A stretch of 64,000 nt of DNA from Spirosoma lacussanchae (lineage in GTDB: Bacteria; Bacteroidota; Bacteroidia; Cytophagales; Spirosomataceae), in contig NZ_SWJG01000001.1 in NCBI RefSeq assembly GCF_005870035.1, positions 1,351,639 to 1,415,638 on the forward strand. Direction: 5' to 3'. Below, one piece after another: positions 43,467 through 51,654 of the stretch. The notes under the pieces were generated by a model that was not told the DNA's origin, ran no database searches, and worked only from the letters and a program-made list of their open reading frames with translations. The position numbers were made by a program, and so were the translations under genes. Every line of letters starts with the position of its first letter. Position 1 is the first letter of the stretch.

Positions 43467-44243
43467 TTATTCGCCCAGCCAGGCTCTGAACTCACCGGCT
43501 TTGTCGCGACTGATAAAAATTGCTTCGTCGACAGGAAGTTTGAGGTCCAGTTTCAGCCGACCGTTGAAGTGGATATGCACCCGCTGGATAACCTGCGCAT
43601 GCAGGATAAACTGCCGGTTCGCTCGGAAAAATAAGTTCGGGTTGAGTCGGCTTTCGAGTTCATCGAGGGTGTAATCCATGAGCAGCGCGCGCTGATCCCA
43701 GGTGTGTACGAACGTGAGCCGCTCGCGGGTCGAAAAATAAGCCATCTCGGCCACATCGACCGGCAGCAGCCGCGATCCCTGTTTAAGCAAAAACCGGTCG
43801 CGGTAATCGGGCTGGGCAGTCGGTTCGGGGCGCAGGCTAGCGATCAGCTCACGCAGGTCGGTGCTGGCGCGAGCCGCCCCGAAGAGCCGCTGCATGTCGC
43901 GGAATTTCTCCAGGCTCCGGCGCAGGGCTGTTTCGTCAATGGGTTTCAGCAGGTAATCGACGCTATGCACCTGGAAAGCCCGGAGGGCGAAGGCATCGTA
44001 AGCCGTCGTAAAAATGACCGGACATCGTACCTCGACCTGGTCGAAAATCTCGAAGCTTTGCCCGTCAACCAGCTCAATGTCGGCCAGTAACAGATCGGGC
44101 TGCGGGTGCGTCTGAAACCACTGGGTCGCGCCGACCACGCTGTCGAGTACGGCAAGCACGCTGATGGCGGCATCGAAGTCCTGAATCATGGTCCGGAGCT
44201 GCCGGGCGGCCAGTGGCTCATCTTCAATAATCAGTACGTTCAT
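43467..44243 (-). CDS. LytTR-family response regulator
   Basis: A 258-residue response regulator. The receiver domain has the acidic pair in IIEDEPLAARQL, the phosphorylated Asp in PDLLLADIELVDG (about residue 55), TTAYDAFALRAF, and Lys in YLLKPID. The C-terminal LytTR DNA-binding domain runs from about 150, with RFLLKQGSRLLPVDVAEMAYFSTRERLTFVHTWDQR and RANRQFILHAQVIQRVHIHFNGRL. It lies 7 bases after its cognate kinase gene and is the last gene of a five-gene operon. Confidence 0.95.
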   Translation of the reverse strand: MNVLIIEDEPLAARQLRTMIQDFDAAISVLAVLDSVVGATQWFQTHPQPDLLLADIELVDGQSFEIFDQVEVRCPVIFTTAYDAFALRAFQVHSVDYLLKPIDETALRRSLEKFRDMQRLFGAARASTDLRELIASLRPEPTAQPDYRDRFLLKQGSRLLPVDVAEMAYFSTRERLTFVHTWDQRALLMDYTLDELESRLNPNLFFRANRQFILHAQVIQRVHIHFNGRLKLDLKLPVDEAIFISRDKAGEFRAWLGE

Positions 44244-44250
44244 AGGCTGG

Positions 44251-45294
44251 TCAGGGGGTCTGGACAGGCTTCATAAGGGGGACTTTTACGGCGAAGGTGG
44301 CTGCGTTTTCGTGAATTTCCACGTCGGGCTGGTTGAGCAGCCGGTACTTCTGACTGATGGTCAGCAACCCTTTTTTGTCCGACGCCACATCGGAACGGGG
44401 CCGGCGCTGCAGGTTATTTTCGACGACCAGAAACGCTTCGTCCTGATCGTAAATCCGGATCGTGAGGGGCTGGGTTGCGCTGACGACATTGTGCTTCACG
44501 GTATTCTCGACCAGGAGCTGCAGGGTCAGCGGGGGCAGTCGGTAGTGGCGATAGGCCGGATTGATGGCAACGTGGAGCTGCAGGCCATCTTCGAAGCGGG
44601 TCTTGAGCAGGTTGATGTAAGCATGCGTAAAGGCCAGCTCACTCTCCAGCGAAACCAGGAGCTGGTCGTTGCTTTGCAGCAGATAACGGTACACCTGCGC
44701 CAGATCACCGATGAACTGCATCGCTTTCGGATTTTCGTTGGCCTTCACCAGCGCCTGCAGGGTGTTCAGGCTGTTGAACAGGAAATGCGGCTGCACCTGG
44801 CTGCGGAGCGAGCTGAGCTGCATTTCGAGCTGCGCGCGCTGTAGCTCTTCGGCCTCCCGCTTGGTACGAAGCCACTGCCTGAAAAAGTAGCGCGATTCAT
44901 AGATCGATACAATAATTGCCAGATTGAACAGGCCGATGCCGAGCATGAACGGAATATCGCCGGTATCCCAGTCCGGTTGGTTCGCGAAGACCCAGTAGCG
45001 GGCCAGCATAATGCGGGCGCCGACCAGCAGGGCTGTTACGGGCAAGCCGACCAGGCCCAGCCAGATCAGCCGTTGCCGGGTGCGCTCCAGGCCCGCGTAT
45101 CGGCGCTGGGCCTGTATAACCAGCCACCGAACCGTAAACCAGGTCATGTACAGCGTTACGATCCCGTACGGCACAAACCGCCAGGGACTCACGGTAGCGT
45201 GTACCAGCGTAGAGAGATTAAAGAATACGGTGGCTACCGCCCAGAGAATGAGCGGTCCGGCCAGTCGCAGGGTCTTATCGTTTAGTCCGTTCAT
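44251..45294 (-). CDS. LytS/YehU-type sensor histidine kinase
   Basis: A 347-residue membrane kinase with about four N-terminal membrane helices and no periplasmic sensor domain. The phospho-acceptor segment is LRSQVQPHFLFNSLNTLQALV (about 214-234, His in QPHFLFN) of the His_kinase family. It is followed by an ATPase domain with LTLQLLVENTVKHNV (N box) and GLLTISQKYRLL. It pairs with the LytTR regulator 7 bases downstream. The upstream neighbours (membrane protein, serine hydrolase, outer-membrane protein) may supply its signal. Confidence 0.94.
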   Translation of the reverse strand: MNGLNDKTLRLAGPLILWAVATVFFNLSTLVHATVSPWRFVPYGIVTLYMTWFTVRWLVIQAQRRYAGLERTRQRLIWLGLVGLPVTALLVGARIMLARYWVFANQPDWDTGDIPFMLGIGLFNLAIIVSIYESRYFFRQWLRTKREAEELQRAQLEMQLSSLRSQVQPHFLFNSLNTLQALVKANENPKAMQFIGDLAQVYRYLLQSNDQLLVSLESELAFTHAYINLLKTRFEDGLQLHVAINPAYRHYRLPPLTLQLLVENTVKHNVVSATQPLTIRIYDQDEAFLVVENNLQRRPRSDVASDKKGLLTISQKYRLLNQPDVEIHENAATFAVKVPLMKPVQTP

Positions 45295-45302
45295 GGTTCG
45301 TT

Positions 45303-45995
45303 TTATAACCTCAGCTCAACCCACAGCCCAAACCCGACGTGCCAGAGCGCATAATGCCCCAGCCGGATCATGAGCCCGGCCAGAAATCCATACTTTCTGA
45401 AAAAATAGGCCTGCAACAGATTCATCAGATACCCACTGGCAAAACTATACGCGATCAGGGCCGGTGAGTCGGTGATGAGCTGCTCCAGCGGTTCAACCAA
45501 TGACGAGAGGCCCGCCAGTAGCCAGAACAGGCCCGTATGCCGGGGATTGGTAAGCGCGTACCGGCCAACCAGCCACATCAGAACCGGAATGGGCAGGAGC
45601 CGGTACAGAACGTCGACATACAGCGCGCCCGAGCCGTACAGCAGTATCGAATAGGGAAATGGTTGCATGAAGAACAGGAGTGCGGTAACCGGTTCGGGAT
45701 GGATGACCCCCACAAAAACCAGTACATCGGCCAGTGCGAAGAGAAACCCGATGGCCAGAGGTCGACCCAGGCGCTGCCAGTTGGTGACGCGCGGATCGAG
45801 CAGGTCGGCGAAGCCCGTGCGGGGCGCCAGCCAGACGCCCACCGTGCCGAGGGCTACCAGCCCGACGCTATCCCAGCCAAACTGCCGGAGGTTCGCTACG
45901 CCCTGGCTATCGAGGTAGCGGCCCAGCCCGACCGTAATCAGGCAGAAGCCAATCAAACCGGCGTAGATCTGAAGCGATGAGCGGGATGCTGTCAT
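45303..45995 (-). CDS. Multi-pass membrane protein, function not recognised
   Basis: A 230-residue protein with about six to seven hydrophobic segments. ASGYLMNLLQAYFFRKYGFLAGLMIRLGHYALWHVGFGLW near the C terminus loosely recalls the last helices of CPBP-type membrane proteases (Arg, then His), and SSLVEPLEQL could be the acidic helix. But the EExxxR motif is not clearly present, so I do not assign the family. It overlaps the serine hydrolase gene by 4 bases and precedes lytS by 8, so it is tied to both. Confidence 0.75.
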   Translation of the reverse strand: MTASRSSLQIYAGLIGFCLITVGLGRYLDSQGVANLRQFGWDSVGLVALGTVGVWLAPRTGFADLLDPRVTNWQRLGRPLAIGFLFALADVLVFVGVIHPEPVTALLFFMQPFPYSILLYGSGALYVDVLYRLLPIPVLMWLVGRYALTNPRHTGLFWLLAGLSSLVEPLEQLITDSPALIAYSFASGYLMNLLQAYFFRKYGFLAGLMIRLGHYALWHVGFGLWVELRL

Positions 45996-47137
45996 TTCAT
46001 GAGTCGGTCCATAAGCCGTTTGTCGGAGCCGTTGCCGTTGTTTTTATACAAGACAAATACGCCCCGATTGTGGGGAAAGTAAAGCAGGTTGGCTTCGATA
46101 CCCACCGAGCCGCCGTTATGGCCGTAGGCCAGTCCCAGTCCGGTTTTCCAGTGTTCTACGCCCAGCCCATACTCGCAGTCGCCGTTGGGACAGCTGGGGA
46201 GCCGGGTGTGATTGAGCATCTCCGTCAGCCAGGCGTCGCTGAGCAGTTTACCACCAAAAAGCGCTTCGGCAAACGTAGCCAGGTCGGCCGCTGTCGAGAT
46301 GATCCCGCCGTCGGCTTCGCCATCGCTGTCGGCCCGATCCCAGTGGCTGACATCGAACAGGCGTCCATCGCCGTAGAGGTCGGCATAGCCACGCACCAGC
46401 TGGCTATCGTCCCGCACCTCAATATAGGTGTCGTTGAGCGCGAGTGGTTTGAAAATCCAGTCGTTTAGTACGCTTTGGAGGGGTTTGCCGGTTTGCTGCT
46501 CCAACAGTTTTCCCAGCAGCCAGTAGTTGGCATTGCTGTAGCGCCAGCCGGTTCCTGGCGTGAAGTGCAGCGGTTTCCCGTATACATAGGTGTCCAGTAA
46601 CTGATCGGTGGTCAGGCTGAACCGTTCCGGCGCGTTATCGACGATGCGGAGCTGATACCGGATGCTTTCGTTGGGTGGATCGGTGAGGCCACTCGTATGC
46701 GACAGCAGGTGCCGCAGGGTGATCTGGTCGGCCTGCGGAATACGACCAGCGGTATGCGGCAGCAGGGTCGCCAGCCGGTCGTCGAGCCGGAGTTTGCCCT
46801 GCTCCGCCAGTTTCAGAACCGCTACGGCTACAAACATCTTGGTGATACTCCCAACCCGGAACTGGCCACAAGGCTGTATGTCGGTCTGGTGTTCCAGATT
46901 GGCTTTGCCGACGGCACCGATCCAGCGTGGTTCGCCCGGTTTTTGAATGAGCAGGATGCTACCCGGCGCAACCGACTGCTGCCGGTACTGCTGTAGTTCG
47001 GTCAGGTAAGTCTGGTGGCGCGGATGCCGGGCGTAGGCCGACAGGCCGCAGGGAAGAGGGGTGGGTTGTGGAACGGCCAGGGGCTCGCAGCCCATGAGCA
47101 GGCCCAGCAGAGCAGGCCAGTAAGCAGATAAGTTCAT
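45992..47137 (-). CDS. Serine hydrolase, class C beta-lactamase/DD-peptidase fold, lipoprotein
   Basis: A 381-residue enzyme. The N terminus MNLSAYWPALLGLLMGC suggests a lipoprotein (LMGC). Catalytic motifs: Ser-x-x-Lys in VGSITKMFVAVAVLKLAEQG (about residues 92-111), Tyr-x-Asn in WRYSNANYWLLG, and His-x-Gly in YGHNGGSVGIEANLLYF. These belong to the beta-lactamase family (PF00144), which includes DD-carboxypeptidases and esterases; resistance function is not implied. It sits 18 bases after the outer-membrane protein gene and overlaps the next membrane gene by 4. Confidence 0.9.
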   Translation of the reverse strand: MNLSAYWPALLGLLMGCEPLAVPQPTPLPCGLSAYARHPRHQTYLTELQQYRQQSVAPGSILLIQKPGEPRWIGAVGKANLEHQTDIQPCGQFRVGSITKMFVAVAVLKLAEQGKLRLDDRLATLLPHTAGRIPQADQITLRHLLSHTSGLTDPPNESIRYQLRIVDNAPERFSLTTDQLLDTYVYGKPLHFTPGTGWRYSNANYWLLGKLLEQQTGKPLQSVLNDWIFKPLALNDTYIEVRDDSQLVRGYADLYGDGRLFDVSHWDRADSDGEADGGIISTAADLATFAEALFGGKLLSDAWLTEMLNHTRLPSCPNGDCEYGLGVEHWKTGLGLAYGHNGGSVGIEANLLYFPHNRGVFVLYKNNGNGSDKRLMDRLMK

Positions 47138-47155
47138 GATCGGGATGAGGATGGG

Positions 47156-47758
47156 TTACGGATTGACCGGAAATCGGGTGCCTATGTGCAGGGCTGAGTG
47201 GGGCAGCACCGGAATGCCCCGGTTGCTGAAGGGCGTTTCGACGAAGGCTTCGTAGCGGGTAAATAGGGTGACCGGCATCGTTGTCTGCCGCCCGAACTGG
47301 TAGCCGACCCCCGCGCTGACCGAAGGCATGGCGCGCAGCATCCAGCGGGACGCCGGCCTGAAATCCCCGGTTTCGGTTCGTTCGTATCGACGGAGCTGCT
47401 GCGATAGTCCCAGCGCGCCCAGGCCAACAAAACCTTCGGCAAAGAAGCCACCTATGAATTTGCGGTACCCTAGTTCGGTATTCAGGTACAGGCCGCTTTG
47501 CAGGCCCCGATGGTGGTAAAAGCCGACATTCAGCGTCTGAATTAGCTGCGAACCCGGCCGGTTGCGGTAATAAAACTCTGTGCCAATGCGAACGCCAAGG
47601 TTAGGTCGGCGCAAAAAACCTTTAAAAGTGGGCAGGCTAACCGACTCGGAGAAGAGCGAGATCGTCAGAGGGCGGGCTGGTGGACGGATGGGATCGTTCT
47701 GGGCGAGGGCGATCTGAGCGGAGAGCATTGCCAGGGCCAGAGTGTGTCTGATAGTCAT
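47156..47758 (-). CDS. Outer-membrane beta-barrel protein
   Basis: A 200-residue secreted protein with signal peptide MTIRHTLALAMLSAQIALAQ. The rest alternates in short strands with aromatic girdles (GVRIGTEFYYRN, TLNVGFYHHRGLQSGLYLNTELGYRKFIGGFFAEGFVGLGAL, PVTLFTRYEAFVETPF), fitting a small porin-like barrel of about eight strands. It is the first gene of the five-gene operon that ends in the LytTR regulator. Function is unknown. Confidence 0.8.
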   Translation of the reverse strand: MTIRHTLALAMLSAQIALAQNDPIRPPARPLTISLFSESVSLPTFKGFLRRPNLGVRIGTEFYYRNRPGSQLIQTLNVGFYHHRGLQSGLYLNTELGYRKFIGGFFAEGFVGLGALGLSQQLRRYERTETGDFRPASRWMLRAMPSVSAGVGYQFGRQTTMPVTLFTRYEAFVETPFSNRGIPVLPHSALHIGTRFPVNP

Positions 47759-47787
47759 TGTCTTTGTTGGTTACGGAGCAAAATTAA

Positions 47788-47815
47788 ACCCCGGCTTACC
47801 GAAGCAGACCGGGGT
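47788..47815 (-). terminator. Terminator after the secreted protein gene at 47888
   Basis: Stem ACCCCGG/CCGGGGT (47788-47794 and 47809-47815) with a 14-base loop. On the minus strand it is followed by TTAATTTTG. It separates the 47888-48304 gene from the operon that starts at 47758. Confidence 0.65.
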
Positions 47816-47887
47816 AGGTATGAAGGGCTCGTAAAGCGTACTGAGTCGTCTGAAAGAGCGCCCGAGCCGTAGGGGCTGACCAACAAC

Positions 47888-48304
47888 TTAGTTCAGACTG
47901 ACCGACCGAACGGGCTTTTCGGCTTTAGGCGTAATCAGTTTAAAGTCATACTGATCTTCCGTGTTTTTGCTGGAGATACGAACGCTATAAGCGCCGTCTT
48001 CCAGATCGGCCACGTTGAATCGGAGCCGGAATATTTCTCCTTTCTTCCCGATCGTCTGATGAGCCAGCACCCGGCCGCTTTCGTCGGCAATGAACACACG
48101 CACCAGCTGGCCAGCAGGTTTCTCCACGTTTACGTTAATGACTTCCCCCGAAGGTGACGAGTACAGACGGTGACGAACAGCGGTTTTAACCAGGTGGTCG
48201 TCGGTCGGTTTGGCTTCGGCCGCACTGGCCGTAAGGGCAATCAGCCCACAGAATGAACCTAGCAGAAGCAGGCCCAGCAGAATTGATTTGACTACAGTTT
48301 TCAT
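47888..48304 (-). CDS. Secreted beta-sandwich protein
   Basis: A 138-residue exported protein. The signal peptide is MKTVVKSILLGLLLLGSFCGLIALTASAAEA, followed by one small beta domain: GEVINVNVEKPAGQLVRVFIADESGRVLAHQTIGKKGEIFRLRFNVADLEDGAYSVRISS. The pattern resembles the C-terminal sorting-type or DUF3244-type domains of Bacteroidota, but here it is the whole mature protein and ends in a basic tail (KPVRSVSLN). No enzyme motif. It is a single gene followed by a hairpin. Confidence 0.8.
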   Translation of the reverse strand: MKTVVKSILLGLLLLGSFCGLIALTASAAEAKPTDDHLVKTAVRHRLYSSPSGEVINVNVEKPAGQLVRVFIADESGRVLAHQTIGKKGEIFRLRFNVADLEDGAYSVRISSKNTEDQYDFKLITPKAEKPVRSVSLN

Positions 48305-48445
48305 GTTGTGTTCAGTAGTTTCTGGTTGTTGTTTAATTTGAACACAACAAAGGTATGGCGACCTAAATCGCTACAGAATAGGGGGTTATATGAAGTGCGT
48401 AAAAGCCGTTCTGAACGGATGAATTGCCCGTATGAAGCGTGCCGA

Positions 48446-49561
48446 TCAGGCAATGACCTGACCGTGGGTTTGCCGCATAACCGTGCGCAGGGCCGGTTTG
48501 AACGCGCCAAAAGCCCGGATTCCCGCTTCGGTCAGCCAGGGTCGGCCAAACAGTTTCTGCACGGTGCGGCCGACCCACAAACGCCGGGCAAACTGCGCTG
48601 ACCAGGCCTGCTGGTAGTGACGCTCCAGCGCCGGGCGACTGAGTTGATTACGCAGAAAAGCGTCAGACAACTCACTGACGAGTTTGGCCCCATGAATGGC
48701 CATGGCCATGCCGTTACCGCAGAGGGGCGTTATCAGCCCGGCCGAGTCGCCTGCCATCAGCAGATGCTGGTCAACCGCCTGTTTGGGCGCGAACGAAATT
48801 TCGTTGATCACTTCGGGTTTGGCGTACAGGAACGTGGCCCGGTCGAAAACGGCTTTCAGGTGCGGGTTCTGATGAAGCACCGCCCGCTCCATAGCCGGAA
48901 TGTTGCCGTACCGGCGCAGGTTGGCGCGGGTGGTGAGGTAGCAGACGCAGTACCCATCGTTTTCAATGGCCGACATACCGCAGTAGCCATCCGAAAAGTT
49001 GTGCAGCGCAATAACGTCGGTGGGTAGATCGATCCGGACGTGGTATTTCACCCCGATGTAAGGTGAAGGTTGGTGCATGAAGGGTCGGTCTAGGGTTTTG
49101 TCGAGCCGCGACCGTTTGCCAAAGGCGCCGATAACGAGCCGGCCTGACAGGGTCTGTCCGTGGCTGAAGGTAACGGTGAACACATCGTCCTGAAACGACA
49201 CGTCCTCGACCGACTGGCCCAACAGGAATGTTACCCCGGCGGCTCGCGCCCGCTGAAAGAGTTCGTAGTCGAGCGTATAGCGGCTGATTCCGAAACCGCC
49301 CAGATCGAGCGGACTGCTGAGCAGCCGACCCGAGGGCGACGAAATCTCGAAACGCCGGATGTCGGCCGCGCCCAGTCCCGCCAGATCAATGCCCAGCGAT
49401 TCGACGTAGGCCCTGACTTCGTTGGAGACGTATTCGCCACAAACCCGGTGAAACGGGTACGTTTTTCGTTCGATCAGCGTGACGGTATGGCCCGCCCGCG
49501 CCAGTTCCAGTGCGCTGACCAAACCGGCGAGTCCTCCGCCTGCTACGATAACATCCTGCAT
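48446..49561 (-). CDS. FAD-dependent reductase, geranylgeranyl-reductase family
   Basis: A 371-residue flavoprotein from the ATG at 49561 (MQDVIVAGGGLAGLVSALELARAGHTVTLIERKTYPFHRVCGEYVSNE), so the dinucleotide-binding fold starts at the N terminus. Codons further upstream to 49678 overlap the divergent promoter and are unlikely. A second FAD motif is HLLMAGDSAGLITPLCGNGMAMAIHGAKL. This family includes geranylgeranyl reductases and flavin halogenase/hydroxylase relatives. The Cys-Gly-Glu after the first motif is typical. It is divergent from the GH13-like gene, with 60 bases between the starts. Confidence 0.88.
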   Translation of the reverse strand: MQDVIVAGGGLAGLVSALELARAGHTVTLIERKTYPFHRVCGEYVSNEVRAYVESLGIDLAGLGAADIRRFEISSPSGRLLSSPLDLGGFGISRYTLDYELFQRARAAGVTFLLGQSVEDVSFQDDVFTVTFSHGQTLSGRLVIGAFGKRSRLDKTLDRPFMHQPSPYIGVKYHVRIDLPTDVIALHNFSDGYCGMSAIENDGYCVCYLTTRANLRRYGNIPAMERAVLHQNPHLKAVFDRATFLYAKPEVINEISFAPKQAVDQHLLMAGDSAGLITPLCGNGMAMAIHGAKLVSELSDAFLRNQLSRPALERHYQQAWSAQFARRLWVGRTVQKLFGRPWLTEAGIRAFGAFKPALRTVMRQTHGQVIA

Positions 49562-49587
49562 ACTAAGCATGACAAACAAAGCTGACA

Positions 49588-49617
49588 TTTGGTTTTGTGA
49601 AAACCGTTTTACATTTG
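49588..49617 (+). promoter_or_regulatory. Bacteroidota-type promoter of the GH13-like gene
   Basis: TTTG at 49588-49591 and TACATTTG at 49610-49617, 18 bases apart, match the -33/-7 elements known for this phylum (TTTG and TAnnTTTG). The -7 element ends 4 bases before the ATG at 49622, so the transcript should start at or next to the start codon, giving a leaderless or near-leaderless mRNA. Confidence 0.6.
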
Positions 49618-49621
49618 CCCC

Positions 49622-51607
49622 ATGCCTACAACCCTCAACGAACTGATAGCCGACTGGCAACAACAGCATGCCACCCACACCGACGCCTACCTGTCGGGCC
49701 GATCGTCATTCATACCCGGTTTGTTACCCCAGACCGCCGTTCAGTTTTCGGTCTATCAGACCCTGGATCTGCTGCACAAACGGCTGGGTACCGACCTGCT
49801 GCGTCGGGCGCTCGACCCGGCCGAAACCATTCCCAGCCCCGTAGCCCGGGAAACCGACGGGGGCTGGCTGAAACAGAGCAACATGGTTGGCGTAAACGTC
49901 CGCACAATCGGTTCGTTCTGGAAAACGGTGCAGTATACCCTAACCCTGCCCGCCTGCCACGACAGTATCCACCTGCTGCCGATCTGGGAGCCGGGCGTGG
50001 TCGGGAGCCTGTACGGCATGGTCAGCTGGCAGATCAACCCGGAATTTTTCGACACCGACCTGGCTCAGTACGTTCCCGCTCTTAATACGGTAGAGAAGCA
50101 GCTGAAGGCCGTTATTAACCTTCTCCATGCCACGGGGCGCACGGTGGGGATGGACGTTATTCCGCATACCGACCGGTTTTCGGAGATGGTACTGACCCAC
50201 CCGTCGCTGTTCGAGTGGGTACATCGCGATAAGGCGCGTATCGTTGATCATACCAGCCACGTGTACCGCTACGTGGAAGAAGCCATCTGGCAGTTTTTGC
50301 GGTTTCAGGGAGCCGCTGACGGTTCCCCACTCAATTTTTCCAAAGATACTTTCTTTGCCTCGAACCGGTCCGACGGACCCCATCTGCTGCTGACCGATGA
50401 GCAGCGGGTGCGGATGCTGTTTGGTAATCCGGCCGATTATGGCGGGCGCCTGAACCGCCGACTGGCGCTGATTCGGCATCTGGTCGCGCAGGGGTACGAA
50501 ACCCTGCCCATGACCATGGGACCGCCGTACCGGGGGTTGCATATCGACCCAATCGATTTCGTAATCGATGACTTCGGGCAGCGCTGGTACCAGTACGCAT
50601 TCGATCGGCCGCAGCAGATGTCCAGAGTGTTTGGGCCGCTGGCCCGGTACCGCTTCTACGAGTCGAAAGACAACAACGAAAAATGGGAACTCGACTTCAA
50701 CCGGCCCAACTATGCCGCCTGGGATTACATCTGCCGACGCGTGCACGATTGCCAGCGAACCTATAACTTCGATTTCATGCGGGGCGACATGGCCCATGTG
50801 CAGATGCGGCCGGACGGCGTCCCCGACATGATCGGGCATTATTACGACCCCCTCCGGTCCATCAAACGCTACGTTCGCGGCAACGGCGTTGCGTATTTCG
50901 GGTTCTTCGCAGAAACGTTCCTGGCTCCGCCCGATGTGATGGGCTACGGGGACGAACTCGACCACCTCGATGCCATCGAAGCCGACTCGACCCTGGGCGA
51001 TCTTCAGTCGCTGGTTGTTGGGTCCGATGAATTCGTACGGCAGTTTACCCTCTACGATCAATACCGCCAGGTGCGCCGGTTTGCGCCGAATTTTACGGTG
51101 ATGACCGCTGACAAGGACGACCCACGCTTCGATGAATTTTACCGGACCGGCAATCTGTTCCGCTACTTTACGGCACTGTTTCTGACCGATTGGCCGAGTT
51201 ATACGGGGCTGGGTTTTGAAGTGCGTAATCAGCACGACGAGCGCGGAGCCAACGAAGAATATACCAAGCTGTACGTGTTTCGGATCGAGGATGACCGCGA
51301 AACCGACAAGGTGACACACGGTCCGTTTGTCTGGGGCGAAAATGCCAATCAGTTTGTTATCATCACCCGCATTCGTCAGGTTGCCGAGCAAATCTGGCCC
51401 GATATTGAGAAGAAACCGACCCGCTGGCTCACTTCGCCCGCCGACCAGCAAGGCTATCTGGCCTGGACACATGCCGAAGAGAGTGGTTATATCTTTGCGG
51501 CCAGCATGACCGGAGCGTTGCCAGCTACCGTTGCTGGCACAGAAAACGGTGAAGTCATTTTTGACGAAGCCGGCTGCCGGGTCTGGCGGCTTGAAGTGGG
51601 CGAATAG
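49622..51607 (+). CDS. Alpha-amylase-like (GH13 clan) glycoside hydrolase
   Basis: A 661-residue cytoplasmic protein (no signal peptide) with a TIM-barrel catalytic core. Landmarks in order: VGMDVIPHTDRFSEM (beta-3, about 174-188), NFDFMRGDMAHVQMRP (Arg-x-Asp nucleophile, about 379-394), VAYFGFFAETFLAPPDVMGYGDELDHLDA (Glu acid-base, about 426-454), and LTDWPSYTGLGFEVRNQHDERGANEEYTKLYVF at the barrel's end. The large N-terminal part is unlike common amylases. Substrate is unknown: a storage glucan or oligosaccharide is likely. The radical SAM gene follows by 47 bases. Confidence 0.8.
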   Translation: MPTTLNELIADWQQQHATHTDAYLSGRSSFIPGLLPQTAVQFSVYQTLDLLHKRLGTDLLRRALDPAETIPSPVARETDGGWLKQSNMVGVNVRTIGSFWKTVQYTLTLPACHDSIHLLPIWEPGVVGSLYGMVSWQINPEFFDTDLAQYVPALNTVEKQLKAVINLLHATGRTVGMDVIPHTDRFSEMVLTHPSLFEWVHRDKARIVDHTSHVYRYVEEAIWQFLRFQGAADGSPLNFSKDTFFASNRSDGPHLLLTDEQRVRMLFGNPADYGGRLNRRLALIRHLVAQGYETLPMTMGPPYRGLHIDPIDFVIDDFGQRWYQYAFDRPQQMSRVFGPLARYRFYESKDNNEKWELDFNRPNYAAWDYICRRVHDCQRTYNFDFMRGDMAHVQMRPDGVPDMIGHYYDPLRSIKRYVRGNGVAYFGFFAETFLAPPDVMGYGDELDHLDAIEADSTLGDLQSLVVGSDEFVRQFTLYDQYRQVRRFAPNFTVMTADKDDPRFDEFYRTGNLFRYFTALFLTDWPSYTGLGFEVRNQHDERGANEEYTKLYVFRIEDDRETDKVTHGPFVWGENANQFVIITRIRQVAEQIWPDIEKKPTRWLTSPADQQGYLAWTHAEESGYIFAASMTGALPATVAGTENGEVIFDEAGCRVWRLEVGE

Positions 51608-51654
51608 CCGGGAGAATGGTGGGTTAAGAACCGTTCAGGACGTACCTTTACCTC

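Noticed and set aside
45303-45995. CPBP-type membrane protease
   Set aside because: The EExxxR motif and the spacing of the His residues do not fit well enough; left as unrecognised membrane protein.
49940-51472. 510-codon ORF antisense to the GH13-like gene
   Set aside because: Shadow frame without domains; the opposing gene has ordered catalytic motifs.
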